Positions 14,689 through 28,027 are shown, counted from the first letter of the stretch. The stretch: 64,000 nt of DNA from Pseudomonas schmalbachii (GCF_017589465.1 NZ_JAELYA010000012.1:62001-126000); one strand, 5' to 3'. The notes: generated from the sequence alone by a model not told the origin. Translations and numbers: made by a program.

Positions 14689-15966
14689 CTATCGGGCGGC
14701 GGCCTGCAGAGCCTGGGTCAGGTCGGCGAGGATGTCGTCGATGTGCTCGATGCCGATCGACAGGCGCACCATGTCCTGGCTAACCCCGGCGCGCGCCAGT
14801 TCCTCCGCGTTGAGCTGACGGTGGGTGGTGGATGCCGGGTGGCAGGCCAGCGACTTGGCGTCGCCGATATTCACCAGGCGCACCACCAGTTGTAGGGCGT
14901 CGATGAAGCGCGCGCCGGCTTCGCTGCCACCCTTGATGCCGAACGAGAGGATCGCCGCCGGCCGGCCGTCCATGTAGCGCCGGGCCAGGGCGTTTTCCGG
15001 GTGATCGGCCAGGCCGGCGTATTTCACCCAGGCCACCTGTGGATGGTTTTGCAGGAACCCGGCGACCTTCAGCGCGTTGTCGCAATGCCGCTCCATGCGC
15101 AGGGCCAGGGTTTCCAGGCCCTGCAGGATGAGGAAGGCATTGAATGGCGAGAGCGCCGCCCCGGTATTGCGCAGCGGCACCACGCGGCAGCGGCCGATGA
15201 AGGCGGCGGGGCCGAAGGCTTCGGTGTAGGTCACGCCGTGGTAGGACGGGTCGGGCGTATTGAGCAGCGGGAAGCGCGCCTGGTGCTGCGCCCAGGGGAA
15301 CTTGCCGGAGTCGACGACCATGCCGCCGATGCTGGTGCCGTGGCCGCCGATGTATTTGGTCAGCGAGTGTACGACGATGTCCGCGCCGTGCTCGAACGGC
15401 CGGCACAGCACCGGCGTCGCCACGGTGTTGTCGACGATCAGCGGCACGCCGTGGCGGTGCGCGGCATCGGCCAGGGCCTGCAGGTCGACGATGTTGCCGG
15501 CCGGGTTGCCGATGGACTCGCAGAACACCGCCTTGGTGCGCTCGTCGATCAGCGCTTCCAGTGCGGGGATGTCGTCATGGGCGGCGAAGCGCGTCTGGAT
15601 GCCGAAGCGCGGCAGGGTGTGCGCCAGCAGGTTGTAGGTGCCGCCATACAGCTTGGCCACCGAGACGATGTTGTCGCCGGCCTCGGCGACGGTCTGGATC
15701 GCATAGGTGATCGCCGCCATGCCCGAGGCCACCGCCAGCGCGCCGACGCCGCCTTCCAGCGCGGCGACGCGTTCCTCCAGCACGGCGTTGGTCGGGTTCA
15801 TGATCCGCGTATAGATGTTGCCGGCCACCTTCAGGTCGAACAGGTCGGCGCCGTGCTGGGTGTCGTCGAATGCGTAGGAGGTGGTCTGGTAGATCGGCAC
15901 GGCCACCGCCCTGGTGGTCGGATCGGGGCTGTAGCCGGCGTGGACGGCGAGGGTTTCCAGTTTCAT
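14689..15966 (-). CDS. metY: O-acetylhomoserine sulfhydrylase
   Basis: PLP enzyme of the Cys/Met-metabolism fold that makes homocysteine from O-acetyl- (or O-succinyl-) homoserine and sulfide. It has 425 residues, the standard MetY length. PLP-binding Lys204 lies in VVHSLTKYIGGHG; MNPTN near residue 56 and the conserved C-terminal SIGIEHIDDILADL are typical. The ATG at 15966 follows GAAGGAGC at ideal spacing, so the 43-residue upstream extension of the open frame is rejected. Single minus-strand gene. A related MetZ role is possible, but the sequence around AVPIYQTTSYAFDDTQHGADLF is MetY-like. Confidence 0.93.
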   Translation of the reverse strand: MKLETLAVHAGYSPDPTTRAVAVPIYQTTSYAFDDTQHGADLFDLKVAGNIYTRIMNPTNAVLEERVAALEGGVGALAVASGMAAITYAIQTVAEAGDNIVSVAKLYGGTYNLLAHTLPRFGIQTRFAAHDDIPALEALIDERTKAVFCESIGNPAGNIVDLQALADAAHRHGVPLIVDNTVATPVLCRPFEHGADIVVHSLTKYIGGHGTSIGGMVVDSGKFPWAQHQARFPLLNTPDPSYHGVTYTEAFGPAAFIGRCRVVPLRNTGAALSPFNAFLILQGLETLALRMERHCDNALKVAGFLQNHPQVAWVKYAGLADHPENALARRYMDGRPAAILSFGIKGGSEAGARFIDALQLVVRLVNIGDAKSLACHPASTTHRQLNAEELARAGVSQDMVRLSIGIEHIDDILADLTQALQAAAR

Positions 15967-16197
15967 GCGACGCTCCTTCGTATGGGATGGCGGGCATGCC
16001 AGCATGGGGATGCACCGGTAACCGGTCAATGTCGCAGGGCAATGAATCAGGGCAGGCCGGCGCCTGGCCGATTCCTGCCTACCGCCGGTCGTCATGGGGC
16101 CTGCATCGCGAACGAAATAGTTACGAAAAATGTCTAGTCTCCTGTGTTAAGCACGCGTTCCACCACCACCGATATCCAAGAACAATCGAGGTGTCCC

Positions 16198-16872
16198 ATG
16201 AGACAGCGCAAGACACTGATCGCCGCGGCAATCTGTGCGGCCCTGTATGCCGGAGCGGCGGTGACCCCGCTGATCGATCACCTGGTTTCTTCGGCTCACG
16301 CCGCTAGCGGTTCGGGTAGCGGCGGTGGAGGCGGAGGTGGCCATGGCGGCGGTGGTGGAGGTGGTTCCGGCGGGGGCGGTGGTGGCTCCGGTGGCGGCGG
16401 GGGCGGTGGCTCCGGCGGCGGAGGTGGTGGCGGCTCGGGTGGCGGCGGTTCCGGCGGCGGTCACGGCGGCTCGGGCAGCGGCCATGGCGGTGATGGTGGC
16501 AGCGACGGCGGTGGACGGGGCGCCAACAGTGGTCATGGCGGCGCCAACAGCGGACCGGGGAATGCGCATGGTTCCTCTGGCCATGGGGTTTCCGGCAATT
16601 CCGGACCGGGCCGTGGCGAGGCGGAGGCGGGTGATACCCGTGGCCGTGACGGTGAAAGCGAAGCGCGCGGACGTGAGGCCGAAGGCGAAGCGCCACGCGG
16701 CCAGGACGGCGTCGGCGACGTGGCGGAAGCCCGTGGCCGTGAAGCCGAAGGCGAGGCTCCACGTGGCCAGGATGGCGTGGGGGATGTCGGCGAAGCCAGG
16801 GGCCGCGAGGCCGAAGGCGAGGCCCCGCGTGGTCAGGACGGCATCGGCGACGACGGCCGGGTCAGCAACTGA
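16198..16872 (+). CDS. Secreted glycine-rich protein with three C-terminal 22-residue repeats
   Basis: 224 residues. A Sec signal peptide (MRQRKTLIAAAICAALYAGA..., likely cleaved after SSAHA near residue 35) is followed by an almost pure Gly/Ser tract (about 37-105) with interspersed His. A charged region then leads to three near-identical 22-residue repeats at 156-177, 178-199 and 200-221 (core GREAEGEAPRGQDG). The underlying DNA repeats are 66 bases each, at 16663-16728, 16729-16794 and 16795-16860. The ATG at 16198 follows GAGGTG. I recognise no catalytic domain and no outer-membrane anchor. Function unknown; it could be a flexible envelope or extracellular protein, and the Gly tract could be a low-complexity linker. 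Convergent with selO, 19 bases apart. Confidence 0.75.
   Translation: MRQRKTLIAAAICAALYAGAAVTPLIDHLVSSAHAASGSGSGGGGGGGHGGGGGGGSGGGGGGSGGGGGGGSGGGGGGGSGGGGSGGGHGGSGSGHGGDGGSDGGGRGANSGHGGANSGPGNAHGSSGHGVSGNSGPGRGEAEAGDTRGRDGESEARGREAEGEAPRGQDGVGDVAEARGREAEGEAPRGQDGVGDVGEARGREAEGEAPRGQDGIGDDGRVSN
16663..16860 (+). repeat. Three tandem 66-base coding repeats in the glycine-rich protein gene
   Basis: Three in-frame units of exactly 66 bases. The first two encode the same 22 residues except one (A/G before the final Glu); the third diverges at its end (IGDDGR). Such repeats can expand or contract by slippage or recombination. Confidence 0.8.
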
Positions 16873-16891
16873 GTGAGCGTTCGCGCCGGAG

Positions 16892-21791
<4,900 letters not shown>

Positions 21792-21843
21792 GATCGGGGA
21801 GGGACGCTCTCGATGCGATGGGAAAAGGGTAGTGTGCGGTTGC

Positions 21844-21894
21844 CGGAGCCTGCAAGGCTCCGACCGATGGTCAGACCGCGTCGTACGCGGTCTG
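21844..21894. repeat. Two tandem perfect hairpins between cvrA and the mscK-like gene
   Basis: CGGAGCCT/AGGCTCCG (21844-21851 and 21855-21862) and CAGACCGCGT/ACGCGGTCTG (21872-21881 and 21885-21894) each have a 3-base loop. They lie 16-60 bases past the cvrA stop on the minus strand. No T-run follows, so they may stabilise the cvrA mRNA end or act as Rho-assisted stops. Confidence 0.5.
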
Positions 21895-21910
21895 TAGGAC
21901 GAGGCGGGGA

Positions 21911-23653
21911 TTACAGGAAGAGGCCCGGACCGGGACGACCTTCGGGGAATTTGACCCCCACCTTGCGAATCTTGTTCCCTTCCAGCGCGGCGACCGTCCA
22001 GGTCAGGCCATTCCACTCGACCTGGTCGCCGACGATCGCCTGGCCGCCGATCTCGTGAGCGATGAAGCGGCCGAGGCTCTGGCTGCCGTCGAGGTCGTCC
22101 AGCTTCAGGCCGTAGAGCGCCGCCACCGCGGACAGCTGCGCATCGCCTTCCAGCACGAAGTCGCCGAAGAAGCGTGCGCTGAGGCCGCGGTCCGGCGCCT
22201 GGCTGAACAGCTTGCCGAGGGCGGGCAGGTCATGCTCGTGGCCGATCACGCAGAGGATATCGTCGGCTTCGAGGATGGTGCTGCCCGACGGGTGGAGCAG
22301 CTGGGTGCCGCGGAACAGCGCGGCGATCCGCGTGCCTTCGGGCATCTTCAGCTCGCGCAGGGCGGCGCCGATGCACCACTTTTCCTTGCTCAGGTGGTAG
22401 ACGAACAGCTCCCACTCGCTGGTCGGATGGACTTCCAGGCCGGCGCGGGAAATCGGCGCCGGGTCCGGCGGCACCACCACCCGCAGCAGCTTCGCCGCCC
22501 ACGGCAGGCTGGTGCCCTGCACCAGCAGCGATACCAGCACGATGAAGAAGGCCACGTTGAAGAACAGCTGCGCGTTCGGCAGGCCGGCCATCAGCGGGAA
22601 CACCGCGAGAATGATCGGTACCGCGCCGCGCAGGCCGACCCAGGAGATGAACAGCTTCTCGCGGCCGTGGAAGGCGCGGAACGGGATCAGTCCGACCAGC
22701 ACCGACAGCGGCCGCGCGATGAGGATCATCCACAGCGCCAGGCCCAGCGCCGGCAGGACGATCGGCCAGAGGTCGTGCGGCGTGACCAGCAGGCCGAGGA
22801 CCAGGAACATGCCGATCTGCGCCAGCCAGGCCATGCCGTCGAGCATGTGCAGGATGCCGTGGCGTGAGCGGATCGGCTGGTTGCCGAGCACCAGGCCGCA
22901 CAGGTAGATGGCCAGGAAGCCGCTGCCGTGCACCGTGTTGGCCAGGGAGAAGATCACCAGGCCGCCGCTGATCAGCAGCAGCGGGTAGAGGCCGCTGGCC
23001 AGGTTCATGCGGTTGATCAGGTGCAGCAGCACCCAGCCGCCGCCGAGGCCGAGCAGCGCGCCGATGCTGAACTCGCGCAGCAGGTGGCCGAGGAACTCCA
23101 GGCCCAGCTCGCTCTCACCGTGGGCGAGCATGCTGATCAGGGTGGCGGTGAGGAACACCGCCATCGGGTCGTTGCTGCCGGATTCGATTTCCAGGGTGGC
23201 GGTGACCCGTTCGTTCAGGCCCTTGCCGCCGAGCAGCGAGAACACCGCCGCGGCATCGGTGGAGCCGACGATGGCGCCGATCAGCAGGCCTTCCATCCAG
23301 GTCAGGTTGAACAGCCAGGCAGCGGCCATGCCGGTCAGCCCGGCGGTGATCAGCACACCCACCGTGGCCAGCGACAGCGCCGGCCAGAGCGCCACGCGGA
23401 AACTGGCGACGCGCGTGCGCAGGCCGCCGTCGAGAAGGATCACGGCGAGCGCCAGGTTGCCCACCAGATAGGCCACGGGATAGTTGTTGAAGCCGATGCC
23501 GCCGGGGCCGTCGGTGCCTGCGACCATGCCGACGGCGAGGAAGATGACGAGGATGGGGATGCCGAGACGCGAGGAGAGGGAGCTGACCAGGATGCTCATG
23601 CCAACCAGCACCGCACCGATCAGGAAGTAGGTATTGACGGCTACGGCATCCAA
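21911..23653 (-). CDS. cvrA: Potassium/proton antiporter (CvrA/NhaP2 family)
   Basis: CPA1 antiporter of 580 residues exchanging cytoplasmic K+ (or Na+) for protons at the inner membrane. About 12 transmembrane helices (1-390) include the ion-site block [12 protein letters not shown] and [15 protein letters not shown]. Then come an RCK_C/TrkA-C regulatory domain (about 405-490) and a CorC/HlyC-type C-terminal domain (about 510-580); this triple layout is the NhaP2/CvrA mark. The start is a TTG at 23653 with GGAGA 9 bases upstream. Neighbouring the MscK-type channel suggests a shared osmotic/ionic role, but the genes are separated by hairpins. Confidence 0.9.
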   Translation of the reverse strand: MDAVAVNTYFLIGAVLVGMSILVSSLSSRLGIPILVIFLAVGMVAGTDGPGGIGFNNYPVAYLVGNLALAVILLDGGLRTRVASFRVALWPALSLATVGVLITAGLTGMAAAWLFNLTWMEGLLIGAIVGSTDAAAVFSLLGGKGLNERVTATLEIESGSNDPMAVFLTATLISMLAHGESELGLEFLGHLLREFSIGALLGLGGGWVLLHLINRMNLASGLYPLLLISGGLVIFSLANTVHGSGFLAIYLCGLVLGNQPIRSRHGILHMLDGMAWLAQIGMFLVLGLLVTPHDLWPIVLPALGLALWMILIARPLSVLVGLIPFRAFHGREKLFISWVGLRGAVPIILAVFPLMAGLPNAQLFFNVAFFIVLVSLLVQGTSLPWAAKLLRVVVPPDPAPISRAGLEVHPTSEWELFVYHLSKEKWCIGAALRELKMPEGTRIAALFRGTQLLHPSGSTILEADDILCVIGHEHDLPALGKLFSQAPDRGLSARFFGDFVLEGDAQLSAVAALYGLKLDDLDGSQSLGRFIAHEIGGQAIVGDQVEWNGLTWTVAALEGNKIRKVGVKFPEGRPGPGLFL

Positions 23654-23817
23654 GGCGGCGGTCTCCGGGCGGCGGACTCTTGAGGGGAAGCGGCTGCCGG
23701 GAATGATGCAGACCGTGTGCCGGGCGATTCTAACCTGCGGATTTACAAGGCTGTCAAAGGTTGTTACAGGGCTTCATTCTGGTGGCGGTCAGCGTAACGT
23801 TGTGGGCTTCGCAAGTT

Positions 23818-23903
23818 CGTAGGGTGGACAACGCGAAGCTTGTCCACCGCCCCGTCATTCCGCGCTTGATGGTGGAAAAGGCTTCGCCGTTTTCCACCCT
23901 ACG
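23818..23903. repeat. Dispersed intergenic hairpin repeat, family C
   Basis: CGTAGGGTGGACAACGCGAA at the left end faces TTTTCCACCCTACG at the right end, with inner arms around the GCGAAGCTTGTCCACC and GGTGGAAAAGGCTTCGCC blocks. It has the same design as family A (GTAGG...CCTAC ends, internal GCGAAGC) but a different core. Confidence 0.6.
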
Positions 23904-23952
23904 CTCTTGCCATACCTGTAGGAGCAACTGTCTTGCATCGTCATGATGCTTC

Positions 23953-24047
23953 CCCCTCTCCCTCAGGGAGAGGGGACTGTCCGGAGTTGCCGGCTGGCAT
24001 GGTGTACCACCTCACACCGTCGCGCCCCCTCTCCCTCCGGGAGAGGG
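23953..24047. repeat. Two CTCTCCC/GGGAGAG hairpins
   Basis: CCCCTCTCCC-TCA-GGGAGAGGGG (23953-23975) and CCCTCTCCC-TCC-GGGAGAGGG (24027-24047, followed by TTAGGGTGAGGG) are perfect hairpins 50 bases apart. This CCCTCACCCTAACCCTCTCCC type is common between genes in gammaproteobacteria (recalled). Confidence 0.65.
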
Positions 24048-24083
24048 TTAGGGTGAGGGAACCGGCAACGCGAGAGCATCTTC

Positions 24084-24130
24084 GTAGGAGCGGGCCATGC
24101 CCGCGAATCGCGCGCATGGCGCGCTCCTGC
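24084..24130. repeat. REP-like pair, family B
   Basis: GTAGGAGCGGGCCATGCCCG (24084 onward, hairpin GCGGGC-CAT-GCCCGC) is followed by an inverted, degenerate mate ending GCGCTCCTGC (24121-24130). It is nearly identical to the unit at 9241-9262. Confidence 0.65.
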
Positions 24131-24153
24131 AAGGGATGGTGGCTTTCCGGAAC

Positions 24154-24180
24154 AAAAAAGCCCCGGTGCGTGGCCGGGGC
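24154..24180 (-). terminator. Rho-independent terminator of the acyl-CoA dehydrogenase gene
   Basis: On the minus strand a GCCCCGG/CCGGGGC stem (24160-24166 with 24174-24180) is followed by six T (24154-24159), 18 bases past the stop codon. Confidence 0.75.
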
Positions 24181-24197
24181 GGGAAAGACATGCGGAA

Positions 24198-26015
24198 CTA
24201 GAACCACCCATCCTGCATGTCGAGACAGGTCTCGTCGCGACTTTCGAGCAGCGCCAGCTCATGGTGACAACCCGGCACCTCCCAGGTCAGGAAGTAACGC
24301 GCCGCCTGCAGCTTGCCGCGATAGAAGTCGGCGTCGGCCGGGTTGCCGCCTTCCTTCTCCAGGCGGACGAGGCCCTGTTCGGCGCGGATCGCCTGTTCCA
24401 GCCAGCGCCAGCCGATCACCAGGTGGCCGAACACCTTGAGGTACAGCGCCGAGTTGGCCAGCGTCTGGCTGACCTTGCCCTGCAGCAGGTCGCCGAGCAG
24501 CCCCAGAGTGACCGCCGACAGGTGCTCCAGGAGTTTTTCCAGCGGCTGGCGTAGTTCGTCCAGTGCCGGATAGCCGCTGGCGCGATCGCAGGCGGTGTGG
24601 ATCAGCCGGGTCAGTTGCTTGAGGCCGGCGCCGCCGTTCTGGCTGAGCTTGCGGCCGAGCAGGTCGAGCGACTGGATGCCGTGGGTGCCTTCGTGGATCG
24701 GGTTCAGGCGGTTGTCGCGGTAGTACTGCTCCACCGGGTATTCGCGGGTGTAGCCGTGGCCGCCGAGAATCTGGATCGCCAGCTCGTTGGCCTTCAGGCA
24801 GAACTCCGAGGGCCAGGACTTGACGATCGGGGTGAGCAGGTCGAGCAGTTCATGGGCCTGTTTGCGTTCTTCCTCGCTTTCCAGCGTCTCGCAGTCGTCC
24901 ATCAGCCGCGCGGCGTACAGGCCGAGGTCGAAGGAGCCCTCGACGTAGGCCTTCTGCGTCAGCAGCATGCGCCGCACGTCGGTGTGCTGAATGATCGACA
25001 CCTGCGCCGAGGCCGGGTCCTTGGCGTCCGGCAGGCGGCCCTGCGGGCGCTGGCGGGCGTACTCCAGCGAGTACAGGTAGCCGGCGTAGCCGAGCATCAC
25101 CGCGCCCATGCCGACGCCGATGCGCGCCTCGTTCATCATCTGGAACATGTAGGCCAGGCCGTGGTGCGGCTTGCCCACCAGGTAGCCGACGCACCCGCCG
25201 TTATCGCCGAAATTCAAGGCAGTGGAGGTGGTGCCGCGCCAGCCCATCTTGTGGAACAGCCCGGCCAGGGTCACGTCGTTGCGCGGGCCGAGGCTGCCGT
25301 CGTCGTTGACCAGGAACTTCGGCACGATGAACAGGCTGATGCCCTTCACCCCGGCCGGCGCGTCCGGCAGCTTGGCCAGCACCATGTGCACGATGTTCTC
25401 CGACAGCGGATGGTCGCCGCCGGAGATGAAGATCTTGTTGCCCCTGATCCGGTAGCTGCCGTCGGCGGCCGGTTCGGCGCGGGTGCGGATGTCCGCCAGG
25501 GACGAGCCGGCATGCGGTTCGGTCAGGCACATGGTGCCGAAGAAGCGGCCGTCGATCATCGGCTGCAGGAAGCGCTGCTTCTGCTCGTCGCTGCCGAACG
25601 CTTCGATCAGGTTGCCCGCGCCCATGGTCAGCAGCGGATAGGACGAGGTGGCGATGTTGGCCGACTGGAAGTGGGCGAAGCAGGCGCGCGACAGCAGGTT
25701 GGGCAACTGCATGCCGCCCTGCTCGAAATCGCGGGTGGCGTTCTGGAAACCGGCGCCGATGAAGGCGTCCAGCGCCGGCTTGATCTCCGGGATCAGCTTC
25801 GCGGCGCCGTCCACGTACTCGGGCTCGTTCTCGTCGTTCTTGCGGTTGTGCGGGGCGAACAGCTCCTCGGCGATGCCACGGGCGGTGGCGATGGCGGCGT
25901 CGAACGTGTCGCGGCTGTGGTCGGCGAAGCGTTCTCGGCGGGTGAGCGCTTCGGCGTCGAGGACTTCGTAGAGCTCGAAGGCGAGGTTGCGGGAGCTGAG
26001 CAGGGTTTCGGACAT
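24198..26015 (-). CDS. Acyl-CoA dehydrogenase (about 600-residue type)
   Basis: FAD flavoprotein that oxidises an acyl-CoA to the 2-enoyl-CoA, passing electrons to ETF. The 605-residue length and the extra C-terminal helical domain (about 480-600) set it apart from the short 380-residue enzymes; DmdC-like and PA5020-like proteins have this form. The central domain shows MCLTEPHAGSSLADIRTRA (about 160) and ISGGDHPL. The catalytic Glu is expected in NPIHEGTHGIQSLDLLGRK (about 440). The ATG at 26015 follows GGAGACC. The substrate chain is not predictable. Divergent from rlmJ. Confidence 0.92.
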   Translation of the reverse strand: MSETLLSSRNLAFELYEVLDAEALTRRERFADHSRDTFDAAIATARGIAEELFAPHNRKNDENEPEYVDGAAKLIPEIKPALDAFIGAGFQNATRDFEQGGMQLPNLLSRACFAHFQSANIATSSYPLLTMGAGNLIEAFGSDEQKQRFLQPMIDGRFFGTMCLTEPHAGSSLADIRTRAEPAADGSYRIRGNKIFISGGDHPLSENIVHMVLAKLPDAPAGVKGISLFIVPKFLVNDDGSLGPRNDVTLAGLFHKMGWRGTTSTALNFGDNGGCVGYLVGKPHHGLAYMFQMMNEARIGVGMGAVMLGYAGYLYSLEYARQRPQGRLPDAKDPASAQVSIIQHTDVRRMLLTQKAYVEGSFDLGLYAARLMDDCETLESEEERKQAHELLDLLTPIVKSWPSEFCLKANELAIQILGGHGYTREYPVEQYYRDNRLNPIHEGTHGIQSLDLLGRKLSQNGGAGLKQLTRLIHTACDRASGYPALDELRQPLEKLLEHLSAVTLGLLGDLLQGKVSQTLANSALYLKVFGHLVIGWRWLEQAIRAEQGLVRLEKEGGNPADADFYRGKLQAARYFLTWEVPGCHHELALLESRDETCLDMQDGWF

Positions 26016-26118
26016 GGTTGGGGTCTCCACGGTAGTCGCCGCAGTCTAGGCTGGTGGGTACGGCCCGCCCAGCAACATTAACCGACGTGATAAGGGGTCA
26101 AAGTCCTGCGCGAGCGGC

Positions 26119-26124
26119 TAGAAT
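26119..26124 (+). promoter_or_regulatory. Candidate -10 box of rlmJ
   Basis: TAGAAT lies 27 bases before the rlmJ ATG, in a 135-base divergent spacer. The -35 region 17 bases upstream (around GGTCAA) is a poor match, so this is only a candidate. Confidence 0.3.
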
Positions 26125-26150
26125 GCGCGGCCCAAGGAGCCAGCCCGTCC

Positions 26151-26996
26151 ATGAACTATCGCCACGCCTACCACGCCGGCAACCACGCCGACATGCTCAA
26201 ACACATCGTCCTCGCCCGCCTGTTCGCCCTGATGGCGCGCAAGGACACGCCGTTCGCCTATCTCGACAGCCATTCCGGCGTCGGCCTCTACGACCTGCAG
26301 GGCGACGAGGCCAGTCGCACCGGCGAGTGGGAGCAGGGCATCGCCCGCCTGTGGGATCGCGACGACCTGCCGGAGCTGATGGCGGACTACCTGGACGTGG
26401 TGTGCGCGCTCAACCCGGACGGCGAACTGCGCTACTACCCGGGCTCGCCGGAGCTGGCGCGGCGCCTGACCCGTTCGCAGGATCGCCTGCTGCTCAACGA
26501 ACTGCACCCGGAAGACGGCCGCCTGCTCAAGGCCAACATGGCCGGCGAACGGCGCATCGCCGTGCACCAGGGCGACGGCTGGCTGCTGCCGCGCGCCTTC
26601 CTGCCGGCGCCGGAGAAGCGCGCGGTGATGCTGATCGACCCGCCGTTCGAACAGGGCGACGAACTGGAGCGCTGCGTCACTGCGCTGAACGAGGCGATCA
26701 GTCGGATGCGCCAGACGGTTGTGGCGATCTGGTACCCGATCAAGGACGAACGCCAGCTCAAGCGCTTCTACCAGAACCTGCAGAAGAGCGATGCGCCCAA
26801 GCTGCTGCGCGCCGAACTGCTCATCCACCCCGCCGACAGCGCCGACCGCCTGAACGGCTCCGGCCTGGCCATCGCCAACCCGCCGTGGCCGCTGGAAGAC
26901 GAACTGCGCAGTCTGCTGCCGTGGCTGGCGGAAAACCTGGCGCACAGCGAGGGCAGCTGGCGGCTGGATTGGCTGGTCGAAGAGAGCGGAAGGTAA
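26151..26996 (+). CDS. rlmJ: 23S rRNA (adenine-2030-N6)-methyltransferase RlmJ
   Basis: Class I SAM-dependent enzyme that methylates N6 of A2030 in 23S rRNA. The N-terminus MNYRHAYHAGNHADMLKHIV is the family hallmark, and the catalytic DPPF lies in LIDPPFEQGDELERC (about residues 161-166). The 281-residue length is normal. AAGGAG sits upstream of the ATG at 26151. In PAO1 (from memory) its neighbour on this side is msrA; here a 7-kb transport operon lies in between. A family A hairpin follows the stop. Confidence 0.95.
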   Translation: MNYRHAYHAGNHADMLKHIVLARLFALMARKDTPFAYLDSHSGVGLYDLQGDEASRTGEWEQGIARLWDRDDLPELMADYLDVVCALNPDGELRYYPGSPELARRLTRSQDRLLLNELHPEDGRLLKANMAGERRIAVHQGDGWLLPRAFLPAPEKRAVMLIDPPFEQGDELERCVTALNEAISRMRQTVVAIWYPIKDERQLKRFYQNLQKSDAPKLLRAELLIHPADSADRLNGSGLAIANPPWPLEDELRSLLPWLAENLAHSEGSWRLDWLVEESGR

Positions 26997-27000
26997 AACA

Positions 27001-27083
27001 CGTAGGTTGGTGCTGAGCAACGCGAAGCCCAACGCCACGCCGGGCCTGATGTTGGGCTTCGCTGCGCTCAGCACCAACCTACG
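27001..27083. repeat. Dispersed intergenic hairpin repeat, family A (copy 2)
   Basis: CGTAGGTTGGTGCTGAGC (27001-27018) and GCTCAGCACCAACCTACG (27066-27083) are perfectly complementary over 18 bases, and inside them CGCGAAGCCCAAC pairs with GTTGGGCTTCG. It forms a long two-part stem right after rlmJ and at the left edge of the transport operon. Confidence 0.75.
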
Positions 27084-27135
27084 GCTGTTGCCATAGCTGG
27101 CAGCACATAAGCCTTCAACCAATATTTTGAAGAAC

Positions 27136-27149
27136 TTGATTCCAATCAA
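27136..27149. promoter_or_regulatory. 6-2-6 palindrome in the operon leader
   Basis: TTGATT (27136-27141) and AATCAA (27144-27149) are perfect complements around CC, 9 bases upstream of the ModE-like site. The stretch 27110-27180 is clearly AT-richer than its surroundings, as expected for a promoter region; TTGATT could also serve as a weak -35. Confidence 0.3.
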
Positions 27150-27158
27150 TTCGCTCAT

Positions 27159-27182
27159 CGCTGTATAGCAATGAATATAGCG
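27159..27182. promoter_or_regulatory. ModE-like operator upstream of the TonB/ABC operon
   Basis: Left half-site CGCTGTAT (27159-27166) and right half-site ATATAGCG (27175-27182) are separated by 8 bases; the halves are complementary at 7 of 8 positions. E. coli ModE, the molybdate-dependent repressor/activator, binds sites of the same 8-8-8 geometry (CGTTATAT...ACATAACG at modA, from memory). The site ends 29 bases before the first ATG of the operon, where a repressor would block transcription. The similarity is read by eye; no matrix was scored. Confidence 0.5.
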
Positions 27183-27211
27183 CCCCGACATACCAGGGAG
27201 CGCCATATCTC

Positions 27212-28027
27212 ATGCTCAACGATTTGCGGGCAGAGCTCGAATTTCAGCTGCAGGACGAACTGAGGCATCTGCGTCTGCAATCGGCGGTAGTTGGAATCTT
27301 CTTTACCGGTGTCCAGCTTGAGAACGGCGCTGCCGGGTTGTGCGCAACGCCGATCAAGTCGATACCGGAGGCGGTGTGTTGTCCCAGTTCGGCGAAAGCC
27401 CTGCCGTTCGCCGGCAAGCTGAAGGGCAAGCCCATCAGGTCCGTGTTGCACGACCTCGACCATCCCGCTGCCTTGCGCCGCACGCTGGCCCTGGCCACGC
27501 TCAACGCCCTGGTGGAAACCCTGTGGCGGCGCAACGGCGTTCCCTCCTGCGAGTACAGGGAGGCTGGCGACATATTCAGCGAGCTGGACCTGCAGCCGGC
27601 CGACAGGGTCGTTGTGATTGGTGCCTTCGCGCCCTATCTGCGCGAGCTGCGCAGGCGCGAGCAGGACTTTCGCGTACTGGAGAAGTACCCCTCCACCCTC
27701 AAGCCTGGCGAGCTGCGGCATTACGTTCCCGCTGACGATGCCTACCGGGTGATCCCGTGGGCCGATGTCGTGATCGCTACGGGCACCACGCTCCTCGACG
27801 GCAGCCTCGATCAGTTGTTGAGCTGGACCCGCCCCGGCTCGCGGGTCGCCCTGGTCGGTCCCAGCGTTCCCCTGTTGCCCGGTCCCTTCATCAAGCGCGG
27901 CGTCACGCTGCTGGGCGGCGTTCGCATACGCCAGCCGCAAGCGCTGCTCGAACTGCTCACCGAAGGGGCCTCCGGCTACCACTTCTTCGACGATCTCGCC
28001 CAGCGCGTCACTTTGCGGCTGGCTTGA
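27212..28027 (+). CDS. DUF364/DUF4213 family protein (putative heavy-metal chelation)
   Basis: 271 residues, cytoplasmic, no signal peptide. The C-terminal half has the DUF364 pattern: VVIGAFAPYLRELRRR (about 132), then WADVVIATGTTLLDGSLDQL (about 184) and SRVALVGPSVPLLPGPFIKRG. The first structure of this family (a Desulfitobacterium protein) combined enolase-like N-terminal and Rossmann-like domains and was proposed to act on metals; no reaction is proven. The ATG at 27212 follows GGGAG. It is the first gene of the operon behind the ModE-like site, 50 bases before the TonB receptor. I infer a role in handling the imported metal or its ligand. Confidence 0.75.
   Translation: MLNDLRAELEFQLQDELRHLRLQSAVVGIFFTGVQLENGAAGLCATPIKSIPEAVCCPSSAKALPFAGKLKGKPIRSVLHDLDHPAALRRTLALATLNALVETLWRRNGVPSCEYREAGDIFSELDLQPADRVVVIGAFAPYLRELRRREQDFRVLEKYPSTLKPGELRHYVPADDAYRVIPWADVVIATGTTLLDGSLDQLLSWTRPGSRVALVGPSVPLLPGPFIKRGVTLLGGVRIRQPQALLELLTEGASGYHFFDDLAQRVTLRLA

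Larger units (their letters stand above)
23654..24197. other. 544-base intergenic region filled with repeat elements
   Basis: No convincing gene. From left to right it holds the cvrA upstream region, a family C hairpin (23818-23903), a partial TGTAGGAGCAAC unit (about 23916), two CTCTCCC-type hairpins (23953-24047), a family B REP unit (24084-24130) and the terminator of the acyl-CoA dehydrogenase gene (24154-24180). Confidence 0.7.

Noticed and set aside
16318-16500. Low-complexity GGC/GGT tract as a possible CRISPR or satellite array
   Set aside because: It is in frame, encodes the Gly/Ser tract of a signal-peptide protein, and shows no constant repeat-spacer pattern.
27084-27211. A molybdenum-cofactor or cobalamin riboswitch in the operon leader
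   Set aside because: The leader is only about 130 bases with no recognisable conserved core; the sole clear structures are short operator-like palindromes.
27084-27211. A Fur box for the TonB receptor operon
   Set aside because: No GATAATGATAATCATTATC-like sequence was found by eye in the leader or in the 50-base gap before the receptor gene.
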